Assembly (NCBI GenBank): GCA_030043175.1
Contig: JASHYD010001034.1
Location: forward strand, 1-8,706
Length of the DNA: 8,706 nucleotides
DNA from: Xanthobacteraceae bacterium
Lineage (GTDB): Bacteria > Pseudomonadota > Alphaproteobacteria > Rhizobiales > Xanthobacteraceae
Reading direction: 5' to 3'
The notes beneath the pieces are model-generated. The model searched no databases. It was not told the DNA's origin and saw only the letters and a list, made by a program, of their open reading frames with translations. Positions 5,615 to 8,706 of the stretch are shown in pieces; the first letter of the stretch is position 1, and the number at the start of each line of letters is the position of its first letter. The position numbers and the translations under genes are program-made.

Positions 5615-6676
5615 ATGAACCGTCGCGAAACGCTCGGGGCCCTGTTGCTTGCTCTTGCCCCGTCATCAGTGCTCGCTGCAAAGCCATCTGTCTCCACGCT
5701 GATTGGCACTGGATACAAGGGCTATTCGGATCGCGAAGTGAATAATCCATATGGTCTCGTGATCGGGCCCGATCGCATGCTGTATTTTTGCGATCTGGAC
5801 AACCAACGCATTCGGCGGCTTGACCTGAAAACCCTTCTCACCGCTACCGTCGCCGGCAATGGTCAGCGGGGCTATAGCGGCGACGGCGGATTGGCCACTG
5901 CCGCCGCCTTGAATATGCCGCACGAAATTCAGTTCGACGCGGCTGGGAACTTGTACATCGTCGAACGCGACAATCATGTGGTTCGCAAGATCGACGCCCG
6001 GACAGGCGTCATCTCGACATTCGCTGGGACCGGTATTGCAGGATTTTCCGGGGATGGTGGGCCAGCAACACGTGCCCAACTGCGTCAACCTCACAGTATT
6101 GTGATCGATCCCCGGGGCAAGCTGCTTATTTGCGACATCGGGAACCATAGAATTCGTCAGGTGGATTTTTCCAACGGCATGATCGAGACCTATGGCGGCA
6201 CCGGCGAGCGACAGGCGACCCCCGACGGTGCGCCGGTGAACAATGCGCCGTTGAACGGGCCGCGAACAATGGTGTCCGATCGTGAAGGCAATCTGTATCT
6301 CGCGCTTCGCGAGGGCAATGCGATCTACCGCATCGCGTCGAAAACCCAAACCCTTCACCCTCTGGCTGGTACCGGCGAAGAAGGTTATTCGGGCGACGGC
6401 GGCCCGGCCGCCCTTGCCAAACTGGCGGGACCTAAGGGGCTGGCCTATGGGAACGGCAAGCTCTTTGTCGCAGACACCGAGAACCACGTCGTTCGCAGCA
6501 TCGCACTCGATACTGGCATCATCACAACCGCGCTCGGCACCGGCCGCAGAGGCGATGGTCCCGAGCCAGATCCGTTGCAATGTGCACTCGCGCGGCCGCA
6601 CGGCCTGTTTGTCGATGCTGATGACAGTCTCTATGTGGCGGACAGTGAGGCGCACCGCATTCGAGTTATGAAGTAG
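5615..6676 (+). CDS. exported NHL-repeat beta-propeller protein
   Basis: A 353-residue protein; the ATG at 5615 follows AAAGGAATGGGAA. The N-terminus NRRETLGALLLALAPSSVLA has a twin arginine followed by a hydrophobic core and an AxA-like site, so export by Tat or Sec is expected. The rest is an array of NHL blades. GYSGDGG or GFSGDGG loops occur at about 87-92, 143-149 and 258-263, each followed by AT-A-L-PH/PKG. Matching strands NLYIVERDNHVVRKID, KLLICDIGNHRIRQVD, KLFVADTENHVVRSI and SLYVADSEAHRIRVM occur near 112, 169, 282 and 338. The TAGTG/GTGxxG spacing gives five to six blades, consistent with one closed propeller. NHL propellers bind proteins or ligands and some act as lyases or lactonases. 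No catalytic set is evident here, so a scaffold or binding role is as likely as an enzyme. No terminator is visible downstream. Confidence 0.9.
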   Translation: MNRRETLGALLLALAPSSVLAAKPSVSTLIGTGYKGYSDREVNNPYGLVIGPDRMLYFCDLDNQRIRRLDLKTLLTATVAGNGQRGYSGDGGLATAAALNMPHEIQFDAAGNLYIVERDNHVVRKIDARTGVISTFAGTGIAGFSGDGGPATRAQLRQPHSIVIDPRGKLLICDIGNHRIRQVDFSNGMIETYGGTGERQATPDGAPVNNAPLNGPRTMVSDREGNLYLALREGNAIYRIASKTQTLHPLAGTGEEGYSGDGGPAALAKLAGPKGLAYGNGKLFVADTENHVVRSIALDTGIITTALGTGRRGDGPEPDPLQCALARPHGLFVDADDSLYVADSEAHRIRVMK

Positions 6677-6896
6677 AGACGCTCGCCCGGCTACACATGC
6701 GGCCGGACTTCGCAACTACCTTGATGGGCCGTAAGATCACTCGTGTGCTGGCTGACGTACTCGCTGAACGGCTGAACATGAGCGGTTTGCCTTCCCTGCG
6801 GGGGTTGCTATTAGCCGCCCCGCTCGATCTTGTGCCCTTCCAGCGAGGAACTCCTGCCCCGATCTTCGAACGCTCGCTGAGGCCGCGGCTGTATAA

Positions 6897-7053
6897 CTTG
6901 TCGAGATCGGCAAGAAGACGAGGATCACACCGGCCGATCTGCCAGTAATGTGGCCGACCAAATTCGAACTCGTGGTCAACCTCAAGACCGCTAAAGCTCG
7001 GGTTCGACGTGCCGGACAAGCTCCTGGCGCTCGCCGACGAGGTGATCGAGTGA
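6897..7053 (+). pseudogene. C-terminal relic of an ABC-type substrate-binding protein with a two-base deletion
   Basis: The frame through 6924-6998 reads ITPADLPVMWPTKFELVVNL followed by KTAKA. After a two-base loss near 6998-7000 the next frame reads GFDVPDKLLALADEVIE and stops at TGA 7051-7053. Restoring CT (KTAKA-L-GFDVP) gives the standard end of the ABC_sub_bind family of substrate-binding proteins, which typically close PADLPVxQPTKFELVINLKT, AKxLG, then LLxxADEVIE. Only about 50 residues are recognisable; sequence before about 6897 does not match the family. Many rhizobial genomes carry such orphan tails. The antisense frame across it (6666-7169) is a shadow and not a gene. Confidence 0.7.
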
Positions 7054-7276
7054 AGACGCTGTCCGCTGCACTGCATGAGCCCGGAATTGCTGAGTCGGCC
7101 CCTTGGGAATTTCATCCCGAGCCGCCCACAGATCCGGACGTGAACCTCGCGATTCATCCGGCGTGCCATCGCACGAAGGCTGCCGCCTTTTGCTGATTAT
7201 CGGGCTCCTCCCTTGTCGGTTGACCCGACCCAGCGGCGATTGACCGGCCCGCCTTCGTTCCGCGGCGGCGCGTCCC

Positions 7277-7310
7277 TTGACACGACGCGACCAAAAATGG
7301 ACCATTTTTG
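7277..7310 (+). promoter_or_regulatory. promoter -35 box with overlapping operator-like inverted repeat
   Basis: TTGACA at 7277-7282 is a consensus -35 box. Ten bases on, CAAAAATGG (7292-7300), a single A, and CCATTTTTG (7302-7310) form a perfect 9+1+9 inverted repeat. With one bulged C the arms extend to CGAC/GTCG. The repeat covers the region where the -10 should lie, where the best matches (for example ACCATT at 7301) are poor. This suggests a regulator-controlled promoter 70-105 bp upstream of the ABM gene start at 7382. The repeat is seen directly; its regulatory role is inferred. Confidence 0.6.
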
Positions 7311-7381
7311 TCGGCCGCGAGTGTTGTGACGCGTTGGGCTCGCGCACGGTTCTATGCTCGGCGCCGACGGGAGGAACATCT

Positions 7382-8113
7382 ATGACCTGCATTGGTGGGC
7401 GCACGGCACCGCGAATAGCTTTTTTTGCTTGCGCTTTGGGGCTTTTGTTTCTCGCCGCTCCGCCCGGCGCGCGCGCGCAACAGCCGGCGCCACCGCCGGC
7501 CGGGTCGATCTACAGCGTAACGTCGATCGACGTCGCGGCGGATGCGTACGGCCAAGCCATCGCGATCCTCAAACAGTACCGCGATGCGGCGCAAAAACAG
7601 CCTGGAAATGGGGGCGCCAACGTGCTGCAGGAATTAGGCGCACCGTACCGATTCGTGGTTTATGAAACCTGGGCTGATCAGGCAGCCTTTGATGTCAACG
7701 ACAAGGGTGCTGCGTCGAAAGAGCTCGCCGACAAGCTCAAGGCGATCTCGCCAGCGCCCTACGACCGCCGCGCCTATCGCGGCGTTACCGTCGCAGCCGC
7801 GAAAGCTCCCAAGGGGCCCGGTGCCGTCTACCTCAACGTGCATCTCGATGTGCTTGTGCCGGGTATCGGGCAGACCCAGGCGAGTGCGAAGCAGCTCGCC
7901 GACGCGTCGCGCAAGGGTGTAGGGAATCTCCGCTGGGATCTCGTGCAGTCGACGCGCGGCGCCGGCAATCACCACACCATCTATGCGGCGTGGGAAAGCC
8001 GCAAGGATTTCGACGATTTCCTGATGTCGGGCGCGGAGCTCAAGTTCCGTGACGTGATCGCACCGTTGCTGGGCTCGCCCTATGACGACCGCCTCTACAC
8101 CTTGGTTGAGTGA
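7382..8113 (+). CDS. exported protein with two ABM-like (antibiotic biosynthesis monooxygenase) domains
   Basis: A 243-residue protein. I choose ATG 7382 because GGGAGGA lies seven bases before it and a signal peptide follows directly; the frame is open from 7277, but that part overlaps the promoter. Residues 11-32 (RIAFFACALGLLFLAAPPGA) form the signal core, cleaved after ARA or near it, then a QQPAPPPAG linker. Domain 1 (about 42-138) starts IYSVTSIDV, has ILKQYRDAAQKQPG, then FVVYETWADQAAF and a closing RAYRGVTV. Domain 2 (about 148-242) starts AVYLNVHLDV, has TIYAAWESRKDFDDFL and ends DDRLYTLVE. The strand-helix-strand pattern with YETW/AAWES before a helix is typical of dimeric ferredoxin-like ABM proteins. 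Here both halves are in one chain, likely an intramolecular dimer. Such proteins are usually cytoplasmic, so export is notable. Substrate unknown; cofactor-free oxygenation or ligand binding is possible. Confidence 0.85.
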   Translation: MTCIGGRTAPRIAFFACALGLLFLAAPPGARAQQPAPPPAGSIYSVTSIDVAADAYGQAIAILKQYRDAAQKQPGNGGANVLQELGAPYRFVVYETWADQAAFDVNDKGAASKELADKLKAISPAPYDRRAYRGVTVAAAKAPKGPGAVYLNVHLDVLVPGIGQTQASAKQLADASRKGVGNLRWDLVQSTRGAGNHHTIYAAWESRKDFDDFLMSGAELKFRDVIAPLLGSPYDDRLYTLVE

Positions 8114-8139
8114 CCACCAAACCGTCGAAGGACACGTCC

Positions 8140-8706
8140 ATGCGTCACATTGAGTTTTTTTTGGCGGCCGGTTGTGTTGTCGCTCTAGCCGGCATGCCGG
8201 CGCTCGCGCAGTCGCCGAACGAGCCCGTGTATGCGATCACCTACGTCGGCATTTCCCCTGATTGGACCCTCCAGGGCAGCGGCCTACTCAAGCAGTACCG
8301 CGACCAGAGTCTCAAGGAGCCAGGCGTACTTGAGTTCGGTGTCATGCAGGAGGCTAACCGGCCCGATCAGTTCATGATCGTGGAAGGCTGGAAGGACGAG
8401 GCGGCATTCAAGGCGCATGAGAAGGGCGCCAACGCGTCGGTGTTCAATTTCACCCTAGAAGCGATCCGCACTTACCCACCCAATCAATTCGTGGCACGCC
8501 CGTTCGCGACGGCAGCGGCAAAGCCAGCGCCTGCCGGCGCCGTGCGTATGATCGAGCATGTCGACATCATCCCGTCCCGCCTTGCCGAAGTTCAATCGGC
8601 CTTGAAGGCGCTCGCGGAAGCAAGCCAACAGGAGCCGCGTGCGCTGCGCTTTGATATCTATCAGGTGTCCGCGCCGCGCACGAACCACTTCGCCATCATC
8701 GGCGCG
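8140..8706 (+). CDS. second exported two-domain ABM-like protein (3' end outside the window)
   Basis: The ATG at 8140 follows GAAGGA with a seven-base gap and lies 26 bp after the previous stop, so both genes are probably co-transcribed. The frame is open to the window end (189 residues seen). Residues 5-23 (EFFLAAGCVVALAGMPALA) form a signal, with cleavage after ALA. Domain 1 (about 29-120) has PVYAITYVGI, LLKQYRDQSLKEPGVLEFGV, then MIVEGWKDEAAFKAHEKG and FVARPF. A short Ala/Pro linker leads to domain 2 (from about 134): AVRMIEHVDIIPSRLAEVQS, then LRFDIYQVSAPRTNHFAII, where the window ends. The stretch LLKQYRD-S-K-PG is shared with the first gene (ILKQYRDAAQKQPG), so the two are diverged paralogues, probably a tandem duplication. 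A run of eight T (8155-8162) lies in the signal codons. Confidence 0.85.
   Translation, partial: MRHIEFFLAAGCVVALAGMPALAQSPNEPVYAITYVGISPDWTLQGSGLLKQYRDQSLKEPGVLEFGVMQEANRPDQFMIVEGWKDEAAFKAHEKGANASVFNFTLEAIRTYPPNQFVARPFATAAAKPAPAGAVRMIEHVDIIPSRLAEVQSALKALAEASQQEPRALRFDIYQVSAPRTNHFAIIGA

Noticed and set aside
5666..6715. 349-codon minus-strand open frame opposite the NHL gene
   Set aside because: It is a shadow produced by the codon bias of the real gene; it has no ribosome site, no domain, and a composition typical of antisense frames.
6666..7169. 167-codon minus-strand frame with LHSITSSASARSLSG
   Set aside because: It is antisense to the ABC substrate-binding relic; the sense strand gives a known protein tail, and such antisense frames are often mis-annotated.

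Overview
The window looks like an accessory, partly decayed stretch of a GC-rich alphaproteobacterial chromosome. A Bradyrhizobium-like rhizobial genome is my best guess, from codon use and recalled protein families; no marker gene in the window proves it. Coding density is low in the left 4.3 kb. That part holds one partial IS630-type transposase, two or three small intact hypothetical genes, and three relics with visible frame breaks.

Left part (1-4297): the 3' end of an IS630-family transposase enters from the left edge and is followed at once by a small three-helix membrane protein, possibly cut by the insertion. Next comes a minus-strand relic resembling the C-terminal part of a recombinase (about 725-1110), a small one-helix membrane protein (1315-1614, minus), and about 500 bp with no gene. 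A minus-strand helix-rich, possibly DNA-binding small gene follows (2122-2393), with a single-base frameshift and three CGTTACGC-type imperfect palindromes around it. Then come a plus-strand secreted basic protein whose reading frame breaks at a G5A6 tract (2574-2961), a perfect 21-bp tandem duplication, and a compact exported two-cysteine peptide with a TTG start (3185-3400, minus). About 900 bp without a convincing gene closes this part.

Right part (4298-8706): four intact plus-strand genes, each beginning with an export signal. They are a cytochrome P460-family haem protein (CxxCH near the C-terminus, strong hairpin just after the stop), an NHL-repeat beta-propeller protein with a Tat-like signal, and two consecutive proteins each built from two antibiotic-biosynthesis-monooxygenase-like (ABM) ferredoxin-fold domains. 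The second ABM protein runs off the right edge. Between the NHL gene and the ABM pair lies a C-terminal relic of an ABC-type substrate-binding protein with a two-base deletion.

The ABM pair looks like one transcription unit (26-nt gap). Upstream is a consensus TTGACA -35 box, followed by a perfect 9+1+9 inverted repeat where the -10 box should lie, which suggests a dedicated repressor or activator site. All four right-hand proteins should act outside the cytoplasm. A shared role in periplasmic redox chemistry of a small molecule is only an inference from position. I found no RNA genes, CRISPR arrays or origins.
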